Origin: Eutypella sp. D-1
Taxonomy: Eukaryota; Ascomycota; Sordariomycetes; Xylariales; Diatrypaceae
Length of the DNA stretch: 64,000 nt
Reading direction: 5' to 3'
Assembly: GCA_023313575.1 (NCBI GenBank)
Contig: JAJTTP010000007.1
Span: forward strand, 868,001-932,000
The notes under the pieces: generated by a model
Seen by the model: only the letters and a program-made list of their open reading frames with translations
Database searches by the model: none
Told to the model about the DNA's origin: nothing
In this document: one piece after another, positions 35,466 through 47,449 of the stretch
Layout: each line of letters opens with the position of its first letter
Numbering within the stretch: position 1 is the stretch's first letter
Position numbers and translations under genes: made by a program

Positions 35466-38400
35466 GTGAAGTTATGAAGGTTATTGAGTTACGGGGTTTG
35501 CCCAATGTCGGTAGGTGATTGGTGTTCAATTGGGATAAGACAACTGGGGGTGCAAGGGGTAGGGGGATGATAGTAGGGGGGGCCCGGGGGAGAAAGTAGG
35601 GAAGGGTTTGTGAGAAGGCCAGAAATGCAGCCGTGAGTTATGTAAGTAAGTAGACGTGCACTTCGTACCGGAGAGCCGGAGACTCGGATAGACGAAGAGA
35701 TGGACGTAGAGGTAGATATCTCAAAGGTACGATGCGTGGTTTCGGTAAAGAGTGCGGATGCTAACAACCTGGAACCCCGGTCCCTTTGAGAGAGAGAGAG
35801 AGTCGTTGAAGTTGTTACAGTTAGTGCATCCGTCGGTATGTGTTGTTGTGTTGGCCGGTGACAAGGCGAGGTGGAAAATGCAGTTAGGACGAGATAACAA
35901 AAAGAAAGAAGAGAAGAGTTACGGATCAGGTAGGATCAGAAGCGCGCCAGCTGTCACCGTAATGATTACCCGTTATGTGAGCTTGTAAGGATTGCGTTGT
36001 TTGGCCTTGCAAGCGTTTCGTAAAGTTGTGGCTGTCCGCTGTTTTTTTTTGTCTTACAAACGCGACCGTTGGTTTTTGATGGGGAAGGAGGGTGCGGTTT
36101 TTCCCGACCTGTGATGTGCGCTTAAGTGTTTTAAGTGCGAGTTCTTGACCTGGTCCAAAGCGGAGGTTGGCCAACGGAGAAATGGGATAAACCACCCGAG
36201 AACAGTGAGAGAAGATAGAAATGGGAAGAGAAGGATTAGAGGTTACAGGCTGGTGAAAGTTCAAACAGGTACGAATAGAAGGGCGTTGTGGTATCCCGTA
36301 TCGTATCGTATTGCTTTGATGAGTCGTGTAGAGGGCAGTGATGGGAAATGATCTGCACTCGACTACAACTCGCTGCCTGTCACGATGCACTTCTTCCTCC
36401 TCTGGTTTCCTATTTGGTCTCGTTCTCACGTGTTCATCTGCTGAAAGGGGGAGGAAAGAGGCCAGGGTCAGGTCAATGCGAATCAAAACGCGACGTGTTG
36501 ATGGCTTTAGACTTACCACGAGAATCTACGAGTGGAATGATGCAGAAACGTGCATCGGTCGCAAGAAGTGTTGCTGTTACGTTCGGTGAGCGTTAGTAAC
36601 AAACTAGTTTGACACGATAGCTACGCGCGTCGTTGAAGTTTTCTGTGTAGACGAAAGAAAAAAGTAGACGTAGTGACAGGGGTGAAGTCAACCATTCACT
36701 GCTTGGTATAATGGCCTGGTAAGGTTGGCGAGTGGGGATGATGACAAGTATCGCGATACTAGCCTTGGAGTTGACAAGGCCGACAAATAGGAGGAGGTGG
36801 GGTGAAGGAGGGAGAAAACAATAGGTAATGGGGAGGGGAGTCGGAGAGGAGGCGTTTTGTGTGTCAGAGCACTTAAAAGGCTCTGGGCATGGCAGGCAAG
36901 TGGGAATGAGATTAAAAAGAGACAAGTGGAAATGGAGAGGAAGAAAGTTGGTTTTTATTTAAGTTTGGGGTGGTATAATTCAAAAAAGGGAACGGCAAAA
37001 ACTACCTAGTAACCTTGTAAATTTTAACTTACAAGTAGATTCAAGTTGGGAGGAAAGCTGGTGAGTGTTTGGTTTAATCGGAAGTGATTGATGGAATTTG
37101 TAATTAGATTGATGATGACGATGATGTTGTCGATATGTGTGTGGTCTGGAGGAGGGGGCGGATTGTTGAGGTTATCAAATCGACAAGAACAATAGGAAGA
37201 AGGAGAGCATTGAATGCGCATTGAGCATTTTCTACGAGGTACGAAGTAGGGAGGGGGTGAGAAGTGGAAGGGAAGGTAGGTGAAGAATGGTAAATAAGGC
37301 ATGGATGATGGTATGGTATGGTAGTAAGTAACGGTAATAATTTATGTGGAGGTGACCTCTGGGACTAATCAACGCTACTGTCTACCCGGAAGGCTGGGGT
37401 ACTGCCTCGTACAGCTTCATCATCCTCCAGTCATATTGCCGGGATTACCGCACCTCTCGCTTCCTCCGCCTTGCTTCTCTGACCTCATAAATGCTATAAT
37501 CCCTCCGCCTTCCGCCCTCCGCCGCCCGCGCCCTAATCGGCTACTCACAAGGTCCGGCCATCTATGTCCGACGGTCTATCGAACCTTCAAACCCTCGCGA
37601 TCTTCCGCCGACCCCTTCCCCTCCCGCCGTGTACTCCCGGATCCTCCCCACCACGTGTGTGTGGCCGTGATTCAGCGTCGTAGGTAATCCTAACCATGCA
37701 TCCCGACCATAGATAGCCCCGTCACTTGTATCTCACTGGTGGCCCTAGTGACAATGTCATGTAAGTCCCGGCTAGGCTCGATCGCAACCCCCCTGAGCCC
37801 CTGCTCCAGCCCCTTAAGTCCTGTACCTACCGCTCGATGAATTACAGAGTGTCTATTTCTGGACGTGATCACGATATACCTCCAGCATGCATATCACAGT
37901 CGAGCGATGTGACCTACGGCTTAGTCATTTCCCATGACTCCGAGGACAAGTAGCTCGAAGCAGTGACCTCGCAGGACGGTGCCTTTATCAAAGGGTGACG
38001 GCGGCCCATCTAGCCGTAGCATTTATCACCCGCGTCTAGATAGCTATTTGACTTGTTTGGGAGACCCCGGGGGGCTTATATTTACCTACCCTTTATCTCA
38101 ATACCTACCTACCTACACCTTGATGCACGTGTTTTATTTTATTTTTCGCCAGGGCTCGTCTTCGGAGCGTTATAGAGAGTAGCTAGTTGGCAGTCCTACG
38201 CTTGAGCAACCTGCGAGGTGAGGTCGTCTTCACAGATATCTGTAATCGGATCACGTAGATGCAACGCTTGAGCCAGACCAACTCAGGTCACGATAGTGCC
38301 AAGCGAGGACGAGTTAAGGGAACCGGAGCCGCGAGGCGAGATGCCGCAATGTCGCATGGCTGCCAATACGAGACGCACTTCATTTATTGTTCACCCCCTT

Positions 38401-41400
38401 ATTCAAACTCGCTTGGTTCAAGTATGGGGTGGAGAGATGATGACAAGAGGGTGTTTGTGGATGGCGGGCTGACGAGGAACTAAGAAATCGTCACTCGGTC
38501 ATAATATTAGCGAATCTTCTTATTTCAAGGTGAAAAAGTGACCATATGCCAAGTTACAGTCGACTCGATAGAGTCCGTCATTCTGAAGTCGGAAAATCGA
38601 CGTTGTGCGTAAAGTTGTGGTTGAGTGACGATAGAGATGAATAGGAGGCAGTTGCGTCGCTGCTGCAAGGAAACACTTGCACAGGAATTTTTTTTAGGTC
38701 GACTGTAGATCCCGCTCCCCCGACCACAATGGTGGCTTCGCATCGTTGGGGCGTGACGACTACCGCCGGGCTTGCCTCTGCACTCTCGACACGTGCAATT
38801 TTACAGTAATAACCAACACCCAAACTGTTTAGATTTTCGATCTAGACTTTTACTTGCCCCTTTTTGACAATACGTAAATATTTCGAGCCCCTACCCGGAC
38901 ATCTCGTCGACACTCCCTCCGTTTGAAATATGCCAAGACTGTAGACTTCCCTCCAGAGCATGCCTACATCTACATTTCGATCGTGAAGATTTCAAATAGA
39001 TAATAAGAGTTATCTAGTCATTGGTCGTATGTTTTATGGCGTTGTAAGGGTATGTCTGTCGAGTGACTGGCGAGTCGGGCGGGAACGACGTCCTCACCCC
39101 TACTTCACTCATCAAGTTGAAGCCCCCAACACGATCCAAAGGGCATATAAAAATACATAGAATTCGTCTATATAGCGATCAGGTCATATGCCGATTTTTG
39201 AATTGGCAATCTAAGAGTTGGGTGATATGGCTGATACACCGCTATCAGGCGAAGCCAGGTTTAGTGGACACTCGCTGAATGCTGAGGCCATGGATCAAAG
39301 TCCGATTGAAGACAGAAACCATCATAGAGCGGAATTAATGACGCACTGGGAGCTTCATCTAATCGTGAAGATTCGACGTTCCATTTCCATCCGATCAGTT
39401 CTGCGGTACTCGGATCATGACGAGATATGTGCAGGGAGACCACATACGAAGTAGACCATTCCCTCCTTTGCACTCAAGTATACAGATAAAACAAATAAAT
39501 ATATCGAGAAGAATACAATATGGCAGTGTTAACCATATCATATTTGAGTCAGAACGTGTAAATTGACGTTGGCTGAGTTTGGGCAGCTAGAAATTGGAAA
39601 ATTAGTCTGCGTGATAGGTCGTTGAGGACAGGTGCGGATGCGGACACACCTAAGTCGCCGCCCCATAGGAAGTCTCTTACTTGATCGATGCAACAAACAA
39701 AACCATTACTCCAAATTTAAAATCATAATTATTATCAATCTACTGGCCGAAAATTGAGGCAGCTTGTAGCTCGTAAACAGTTATCTGGATATCTGGATGC
39801 AGTCGATATTCCATACGGACAATTGTGAGCTCCATCGTGGGTTGCGTGCAACTGGCCATGTTTAAAGGGCACAGAAAGGTTCCCACGTTGGTTACGATAG
39901 GGTATAATAGGGGCCGGCAAACTCCGTCAACAGGGCTGAATGGGCTGTCCGTCAACAAGAAAAACGGGAGGTTCCAAGGTTCCTCCCGTCCAAGGTTGCT
40001 GCATAGGTACATAACCTCTCTAGGTATTTAAACCCCCCCGGTGCTCAGGTGATTATGTACTCAGGTACATACAATAACCCCACCAAAGACGCTTGCGATT
40101 GCTCCTGAAACTCTCCGCCATTCCACCTGGGCAACATTCCATTCCCACCACCAACACTCCCGAAATCACTTATTTACCGCCCACGGCCACCACACCACAC
40201 TATAACTGTGATGCCTGTTCTTCCCCGGAAATAGTTAGGCGGAACCTTAGGGGAAGAACGGCATAGGTACGTATAAGCCCGTACGTATTATATTTGGAGG
40301 AGGAAGAAGAGGGTGTATCACCGACTAACAGACCAGCATGTTTGCATGTTCATACCTAGGTAGGTAGTCATCCACTAGTAATGAGCGCCTAGGTAGCTTC
40401 TAAAGTGACCATACCCCTGATGAGTTCCAAAAAGGTAAGTATACAGCATGTCTAGGGGGGTATGTATGTATACTATACACAGGACGGCTACGGTGTGCTT
40501 GAGCTCAGGCCTCCTGACCTCATAGAAACACTCGATCGAACATACACGCATAAAGATGCGCATGTATCATCGTGTGGTCTTGAAAGTTGAGGCTATATAT
40601 GCAGGCAGACCAGTGCTACAAGGCAGAAAAAGGTTGCATAACTCGTGACACATTTACCTATAAAACAGACAGGCCAGATATTCTTAGTGAATATGTAATC
40701 GGGGGCGTGAAGGTGAACCGAGGATGCAATCTAGTACGGGCAGTCTTTCAATCCCATCAGATGTGCAATCCTCGGCTTAAATACGAACGTAAATAGACGA
40801 ATATTGACACATGCACAAAGTGCTTAGCCATATTGGGGATGCCCCGTCGCTGGGCTGCCAGGATACAGGAGTAGATGGGTGAGCGAGGGGCGGAGCGATT
40901 CACCCGCAAGAATGACCCCCTAGGCCGTCAAGCTTTCTTACTGGGTTTCCCCTCCATTAGACCACCAGTTCTTATATCCCGACAGAGGTCCTATTTGTCG
41001 GACCAGAAGTAGATATACATGCCCCTAATGCGTTGCTTGTTGAACTACCTAAGTACTCAATAGCTCCGGGTGAACCTGGACCACCTACGAATGGAATAAG
41101 TATACCGCATACCTACTCATAAAGAAACCCTCAACTGGGATCAACAGGCCGTTTAAAGGCTGGGCCAGTCTCGGAAATCAAAGATGCTTTTCCGACCTCG
41201 CCCGGCCGCGCGGGTGCCCGAACCATACCACCACCACGCCCAGATAGAACCTTGAGACCTAAGACAATGCCACTTATCTATCCTCCTAGGTGTAGATGTT
41301 ATATACGACGCAGCACGAAGGCAAAAGAGCTAGGAATCCAACTCCGCCATGAACCCTCCCCCCTCCCCAGCACGCCGGCAAGGAGGAGGAGGATACGGGC

Positions 41401-42014
41401 TTAACCGACGACGTGGGATCTATAGTCTGCAACCCCCGTCCTACGACACGACGTCTATCATTGGCGCCTGATCAGGCTCGCGACTATCGGCTCGTCGCTC
41501 CGCTATACTGACTAACATGCGCCGTCCCGCCCCCCCTCTTGTATGATATACCGTGCCGCACCATGCCTGACAAGCAGACAAATCACCCTCCTACCACGAG
41601 GAGGGGAACTATAGCTGTCCGTGTAAGTAATGTAAAGATAAACTAAACTAAATAGCCAAGCCGACTTGGAAACCGACAGCCTTAACCTTTTGCCTTGGTT
41701 CTCCATACCACCCATCCCATACCTCCCACCCAAACCCTACACGATAATGGCGGTGATGGGACCAGTAAGTAAAACCCGTTGTCGTGCCCACGAGACGAAC
41801 GAACGTAGCATACCATGCATAATCCATCTACGTATATGGTTTACACCTCTCCGACCAGAGGAGGGTCCTCTCTATCTGTCTGTCTGGCTGGCTGGCCAGC
41901 GGGTCAACCCAGAACAAGAACTCCTGGCATTGCGGGTCCACGTATGTATTGTATGTCAAACTTGAAGATACAAGAAGGCAATGATGGGGTTTCTTGACAA
42001 TAACATGGAAATAA

Positions 42015-42081
42015 AGAGAGAGAGAGGAGGACAGACAAGGGAATCTAGACCTAATGTTGTCCATATTCTCTCTCTCTCTCT
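42015..42081. repeat. GA run and CT run in inverted orientation
   Basis: (AG)6 at 42015-42026 faces (TC)7 at 42067-42081 over about 40 bp, so a hairpin is possible. It lies downstream of the tad2 stop. Confidence 0.7.
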
Positions 42082-42664
42082 ACTGTTATGTAATATATTC
42101 CAAGTGTCTCATCGGCACGCAATAAATGCAGCATGGCTTAGAATAGCGAGGTCCATTCATACACCCATACACCATCTATGGGTCAACACATGTCGGAAAG
42201 CCAGAGTCCATACCAACAGGCAAAGTGAGGTAGGTACCTGCCCTATCTACTCCCGTTCTGATGTTTGCCCGCAAATGAAGATGAAGAAGAAAACAGTTTC
42301 CATGCTCTGCCGCGCCTTGAAGAATCACACATTCCGCCGTACATCCTACGAGGGTTTAGAAACTCTCCATCAGTTAGTCGATCATCTTCAATGGTATCTC
42401 CATCTCGCACCGCGACCTCTACTGCACGAAATAACTCCTGACACCGTGTTTCCTAGCCTCCTTTTCAGTTTCCTTCCGTCACCCCTTTTTGTGTTTTCCG
42501 TCCCCGTAACAATGCAGAACCGTAAATGCTGATGCTGAATGAGATATCTTCTAATGGTGTATTGTAATGTATAAGTGTGCTCTGCTCCGTTTCATGTCGT
42601 GATTCGTTATGTCATAGTGTCGTAGGTAATAGGTGTATGAGTAGTGCAGATAGGACTGGATAGG

Positions 42665-45548
42665 TTAGGAGACTGCGTGAGGTGGCTGTGACAGTGGAGC
42701 GTCCGACATCGGGGTCAGCTTCGGTGTCAGCTCCAGTGGCGTTGGAACTAGCTTCGTAGTATTGTCGTTATCGGGCAGCATTGCGTGAGAATCCGAATTT
42801 GGTGCATCTGCACCGTCCACCGGTGTGTCAGGCTCGGACTGCTCGGAGGCACTACAACCTTTCGCCGCTGCCTCCATGGCATGCAGGCGCGCTGCCCTAC
42901 CTTCCTTCTTGCGTGGTTGCGGGGCTGCCGGGCCGGATGTCAGCTAAATTCCGGGTCGGTAATAGGGGACATGAATACTTACCGCGTCCATTCTCCTGGA
43001 CGTAGAACCGTCGCAGCAAGGAGACAGCCTCGTCACGGAGATAACCACCCTCAACCGGATAGCCGTCCTCGACGTTGCCGCCGTCGCCATCATCGTCATC
43101 ACGCGGGGCCGGGGCAGCCCTACCTTTCACAATACGGTCAACGTCCTGAGGACCGTAGCCATTCTGGTAGGGCCGGTCATTCGACTTTTGTACTGGCTTG
43201 GAGTTCAGGTGGATCCTGAAGACCCCTCCGGTGCCGCCGAATTTGTCGTTCACGGCGCCAAAGTAGACTTTTTTGATGCCTAGCTGCCGGAGAAGAGAAG
43301 CGCACATGACACATGGCTCAACGGTAACATAGAGGATGCACTCGGACACGATACTGTGGCTGACTATAGGTGCTGGGTGTAATTTCTGACCGTAGGGGAA
43401 GATGTGGCCATCCTGGGGATCGACATCTCCCCAGCAGGCATCATCCAGGGCCGGGTTGTTGTTAACGTCCCTAACATCATCGCTGAGTGGCCGTGAGAAC
43501 AGGGCAGACAAAGCCATAAGCTCGGCATGGCGGGTTCCATTGCGAGTTACATTAGTCGCATTCATTCCCTTGGCGATAATCCTGCCATGGTAGACGAGGA
43601 CACAGCCGACAGGCGTCTCGTTGGTTTGCAGAGCAAGATCACCCTATCTTCTGTTAGCGAGCCAGATTCTGCTAAATTGAGCAACTGGATACAACGGCAG
43701 AAGCATGCACTGCAATGTGCATAGCTTCCATGGGCATAAATACAGGTCCTCGTTGAACAACAATATCCCACCAATAGCCATGGACGTTCGGGAGACCGAT
43801 GCCAAAAGCAATAGGGGCACGAGTGTGGAATTATGAGTGTAACAACACAACATCAACATGAGAAGCATAGAATATGTGAGGACCGTCTGGGTACCCAGGG
43901 TAGATAGACTTACCATTCTAAGGGCCTCGCGCATGAAACTGCGGTGGTATTCCCGCTCCTTGCGCTCCTCTTCCGTCTTGGGCTCGATGAGGCCAGGCAG
44001 GGTGGGTCCCAAGAGAGCAGGTGATCCGGGACCCTTCGGCGTAGCCTGTTTGTTGACTCCTGGGTACGGTACGATGAGGGGAACGGGGAGCACTTGGGGG
44101 GCGCCTTTGCCGGCAGCATTGCCTGTGATGCCTTGGTCCGCCGTACGACCCCGGACTGGCTCAGGCGTCCTCTCTAAGGCGAGATCCTCCATGGCAGTGC
44201 GGAGTTGATCGGCCTGGGTGTCTGGGGGGATGTTCTCCTGGCCGCTGGGCCTGCCCGAAGCGGCATCGGCATAGTCGCCCGTGGCGGTCTTGTTAGCACT
44301 CGGTTTCTGGGGCAGAGTCCTGTTCTCGCCCGGGGCAAGGGGAATTGGAGCTACTAGGGGTTTCTGGGGTTTAGTAGCGTCGTGTGGAGGTGCGTCCTTG
44401 GGATCTTTGCCGGGCACGGTATTCTTGGGGCCGCCACCTCTTCTAAGATCATTCGCGCTGCATACGTCAGGCTGGATGCGGGACCCATTGAGCTTGGTGT
44501 CACGCTGGTTTGTGACAGGGACGACAACAGCCGATGCCGGGACGTTATCGAAATATGAGGGGCGCTGTGGTGGTGCAGGGCCCTGGTTAATGGAGGTGGT
44601 AGCACTGCCAGCAGGAGCTGGTCTGGAACTAGCGGTTTTGCTCCCTTTGTCATTCTGCTGGCCAGTAGCAGATGCAGCATCAATTCCCGGTCTGGTCGGT
44701 TCAGGTCCAGTGCTAGGTCGATTTCCATGGTCCTGTAGGTTTCCATTGGCCCGTGGTCCGTTGGGTTTTGCATTGTTGCGCTTCTGGCCTCCGCGTCCCT
44801 TAGTGCGAGGCATGATGTCTTCTTCACCTGAATCTCCCTCTCCTGCTTCGTCTTCCTCTTGGTCCTCGGGTGAAACACCCTTCTCAATGTCGTGGTCAGA
44901 AGTGCTGTCCTGCCACCGATGGTCGTCGTCGTTGGCGTGCGCGTTGATAAGGGTGTGGTTGTTCGCACGTGTATGTAGATGTGGATGTTGATGTAGATGT
45001 GAATGTGACTGGGTGTGGGTTGAAGTTGGGGTATATGTACCTAAGTGGAAAGTATGGTTTTGGTTTTGGTACTGATGATTTTCTGGGGTGGGGGTGTTTA
45101 GGTTAATAGAGTGTGACGAGGAAGGATCGTGCTGGTTATTCCATTGAGAAATAGACTGCGCAGTGGTAGTGACTACCGTTGTTGTTGTCGTTGTCGTACC
45201 AGTAGTTCTTATTGTTGCAGAGGCAGTCGCAGCGTTGGCAGTTGTAGTGGCAGTCGCAGGTACATGCGCAGATGCAGATGCAGGCGTAGGTGCAGGTGCA
45301 GGTGCAGGTGCAGGTGCAGTCGCGGTAGTAATCGCAGTTTCCGTTGCTGTAGCTGACGTCGATAGATGGTTGGTTCCAGTTTGGTTGTTTTGGTCGTTTC
45401 GCTGCTCCTGCTCTTGCTCCTGCTGCTGCGTGGGGTTGTTTTTTCTTGATTTAGTGAAGCGGAAGATATGCATAAACACTTGAACGAAGGGCGCAAACAG
45501 CGCCTGCCAGAGGCTCGAGATGTAACCTGAGATTTCGTGTCCCGCCAT
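42665..45548 (-). CDS. tad2: tRNA wobble adenosine deaminase catalytic subunit with long N-terminal extension
   Basis: Model on the minus strand: exons 45548-43914, 43643-42983 and 42924-42665, giving 851 residues; introns of 270 nt (GCTAAC branch) and 58 nt (CTGAC branch) keep the frame. The C-terminal third is a cytidine-deaminase-fold domain: FMREALRMGDLALQTNETPV spans the first junction, zinc ligand and catalytic Glu lie in HAE (584-586), and PCVMC supplies Cys656 and Cys659. VYFGAVNDKFGG follows. This is Tad2/ADAT2, which with Tad3 converts A34 to inosine in tRNA anticodons. Residues 1 to about 530 are unusual: an amphipathic start (ISSLWQALFAPFVQVFMHIF), Gln-Glu and Pro-Ala repeats, Thr-rich and acidic stretches, all disordered and in frame without a stop. 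Yeast Tad2 is about 250 residues. Either the arm is genuine or the true start is internal near 44000. Confidence 0.85.
45267..45320 (-). repeat. Coding GCAGGT minisatellite in tad2
   Basis: A run of GCAGGT units on the plus strand encodes alternating Pro-Ala on the tad2 strand. Length differences between strains are likely. Confidence 0.75.
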
Positions 45549-47449
45549 TTTTACTCAGTATGATGGAGCAAATTTTTGTCAATTTTCCTTTTTGTCCCTT
45601 TTTCTTTCCTTGGGTTGTCGTGAATCTTTTTTTGGATTCCAGTCTTTTCTCCACAGCCCGATAGCTATCGCCTTAGGTTCAACGTAATACCTTGACGGCT
45701 GCCTTCCAGATTGCTGCCCGCCTACCTCACTGGTATGCGACTGATTGTGTATACACCTATAGACGCCCTAGAACACCTCACCTCCTAACTGTACGCAGCG
45801 AGCACAGAAGGTGTTTTTCCAAGGCGCAAACATGAGATGAAGATAATAAGACCGGTCACCACACTTCCCGAGCCAACACTACCAGGTAGGTACTTAATGC
45901 AGCTAGTCGCCTATTCGCCTACCTAAGTAGTCAAGCACATACGCAACCATACGAAATACGAGGTGCGAAAGGGCGCAAGGTAGGCAAGGAAGTAGAAAGT
46001 AGGTAGCCTAGACACGGTGAAGGCTTCTCTGTTCTTCTCTCACACACTCTTTCCCTACCGAGTACTTTGGAACCAATCAACCCCTTCTCTCCTTTGCTGT
46101 TGCAAAAGGGAAAAAAAATGGTACCGGTGCGACCAACCGCGATCTCGATGAGTGGGTAGGTCCCAGGCAAGAAGAATGAAGGGCAGTTTGGGCTAACTTA
46201 GAGAGAAAGGCCGATGCCGATGCTGTACCCCGATGCCATACACTGTATACCATACACCGTACACCGTTAAACCCCCTCCCTATCCGATGAAACTCATAAG
46301 TATGGGTAATGCCTCTTCAGTAGAAGAGAAGGATGGCAATAAGATAAGGCAAATCAACTAGGCCAGACCAGAAAAGGAACACCATTTATGCGAGGGGCTA
46401 TTCACATATGTCTGTTTACTTGTTTAAGGCAAAGCTTGAGGAGGGATATAGAGGATCGCTGTTGCGGTATTGTGACAGGAGGTAGTTTTTATATATATGT
46501 GCGCGCAGATGCGGACTCTGCAGTGAAGTAATTTTTTTTAAATAAAAAATTAATAACTAATAAAAAAGAACCAATTGATATAGCCTAACAGGCGGCTGAG
46601 AATTTTCTGAAGGTAGTTCCATAGCTAGGGCTAGCTTAGTTTGTTCTGGTGGCTGCAGCCAATAATTTGGCCTACCCACTCTGCTACTACCATATCCTAG
46701 GTAGGTACCAGGATACATATTGCGCCTCCCCTCCGCCCCTGGCCCCCAACCGCTTGTCAATTGGAGGGGAAAACTACCCCACATTACGCACATACATACA
46801 AGTACATCATATTGGCAAGCCGACCCCGGCTTGGTGCTAATACATAGAGCCTAGGAATTTCTCTAGCACCGGCCAGAGGCCAATCAAATACTAAGAAGTG
46901 ATTAGCGAATAGCTTCATTACTTGCAGTAGGCAAAGAACTCGCTACTAGTAATCAACGTCCGAATTTAAGTTTCTTCTCTTTCCAATTTATGCGATCCGG
47001 CCTCTTTCACCAGAACCGCAAGGTACATAGCGCTTGCCTGCTGCGCCCATCTACTCATGTTAATCGAGAGGATAGAGATTTATTAAAAGCAGCCGGGGGC
47101 CGTTGTTATTGATTCACTATGGATGAACCTAGTTAAGCCTCATATCGTGGGGACAAGTAGGCAAAAAAGAGAGCAAGAGGCGGAGATAAGAAGCATGCTT
47201 TTCCCTCCATCCTATCCCGAGCACCCACCATGCATCAACACTTTTTTTTTCTCCACTGGACCGGTGACCCCCGACCACTGCACATCTTTCCCCCATCCTT
47301 CTTTTGTTGCTCCACGTCCACATCTCAAAACATCTATCCAGAAACCAGTTCTTCGTGATATATGTATGTGTATGTGTAAAACATGGAAACGCTACAAGGC
47401 TATATTGCAAATCAGAAATCAATAGATGTTGGATCGTCCCATCCCGTGC
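45549..47449. other. Intergenic region between tad2 and the half-zinc-cluster gene
   Basis: 1.9 kb holding the tad2 promoter and leader (CT-rich on the minus strand next to 45549) and the 3' UTR of the next gene. Several TAGGTA motifs are present (45885-45930, 46695). No coding frame is supported. Confidence 0.55.

Larger units (their letters stand above)
34779..42664. other. Long non-coding stretch upstream of ash1
   Basis: About 7.9 kb without a supported gene. The first 2.5 kb (to about 37,300) is purine-rich on the plus strand, that is pyrimidine-rich on the ash1 coding strand, as in mould promoters and long leaders. It carries the TTAGGG cluster (35058), a perfect inverted repeat (35426) and a GA run near 35789. 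Further right are scattered TAGGTA motifs and GA/CT tracts. The longest frames (197 codons minus at 36519-35926, GTG start only; 183 codons plus at 41981-42532) lack domain evidence. Confidence 0.5.

Noticed and set aside
35926..36519. 197-codon frame on the minus strand upstream of ash1
   Set aside because: It has only a GTG start with no internal ATG, no domain, and lies in biased pyrimidine-rich DNA where stops are rare.
41981..42532. 183-codon frame on the plus strand with an ATG
   Set aside because: Composition looks random; it includes a GA repeat, a CT repeat and a TAGGTA motif. One frame of this length by chance in 64 kb is not surprising. Transcript evidence would change this.
44281..44991. 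236-codon open frame on the plus strand
   Set aside because: It lies antisense to the tad2 coding exon, follows its codon composition, and begins without an ATG. It is a shadow of the real gene.
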